DNA of 64,000 nucleotides from Allodiplogaster sudhausi. Its lineage: Eukaryota; Nematoda; Chromadorea; Rhabditida; Diplogasteridae. The stretch lies in contig CALZFC010000001.1 in the NCBI GenBank assembly GCA_945643635.1, positions 3,867,501 to 3,931,500 on the forward strand, read 5' to 3'. The notes beneath the pieces were generated by a model. The model was not told the DNA's origin. It saw only the letters and a list, made by a program, of their open reading frames with translations, and did not search any database. Within the stretch, counting starts at the first letter, position 1, and each line of letters opens with the position of its first letter. Positions 63,902-64,000 of this stretch are shown here, piece by piece. The position numbers and the translations under genes were made by a program.

Positions 63902-64000
63902 CTGGGATACATATCAATTTTTAGAATTTTAATTTTAATTTATTCTTCACATTTTTGACATACTACTATCACACAATGCCCTTATCGCCTCTTAACGAAT

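Overview
This is eukaryotic, animal nuclear DNA. Genes are split into many short exons with mostly GT-AG introns of about 100 to 1000 bp. Several are orthologues of animal proteins: ARFRP1, a NUDT3/4-type Nudix hydrolase, CDKAL1 with its C-terminal membrane anchor, ARHGAP39/Vilse, CHK2, DGAT2 and failed-axon-connections (FAX). Introns and spacers are filled with (GA)n/(CT)n microsatellites, and most long SLSLSL or RERERE reading frames are translations of these. The compact gene spacing, head-to-tail clustering and frequent TACGGTA/TACAGTA words would fit a nematode or another small-genome invertebrate. The sequence alone does not settle the species, and the loose 3' splice sites (many AAG and GAG) are unlike Caenorhabditis.

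Layout: ARFRP1 (+, 657-2760); diphosphoinositol-polyphosphate Nudix hydrolase (-, 3480-5406); CDKAL1 (-, 6291-12902); a 2.7 kb spacer with no recognisable gene; ARHGAP39 (-, 15618-22276); a small lysine-rich single-pass membrane protein (-, 24001-25303); a 27-exon gene for an acidic, Myb/SANT-like, RGG-repeat, multi-AT-hook protein built partly from duplicated exon cassettes (-, 25981-37836); CHK2 kinase (-, about 38619-44440); a divergent DGAT2-family acyltransferase (+, to 50054); an open, nearly intact non-LTR retrotransposon (-, about 50588-54890); a small unrecognised gene (+, 56082-57042); and three tandem FAX paralogues (-, 57803 to the right edge, the third incomplete). Exon coordinates were assigned by hand from splice dinucleotides, reading phase and remembered family alignments. 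Almost all exon chains close in phase.

Mobile DNA: two separate 8-bp-TSD elements with inverted ends (20823-21255 and 44619-45224), a two-copy 190-200 bp MITE family (4737-4938 and 39747-39937), a 1.8 kb TTAA-flanked foldback element in an intron of the AT-hook gene, and a degenerate repeat of about 200 bp found in six introns of CDKAL1 and, inverted, in an intron of ARHGAP39.

The genes do not form one pathway: they are housekeeping, signalling and lipid genes. No prokaryote-like operon, CRISPR or defence system is present. The most novel items are the cassette-built AT-hook gene, the recurrent intron-resident repeat, and the MITE that abuts a splice acceptor.
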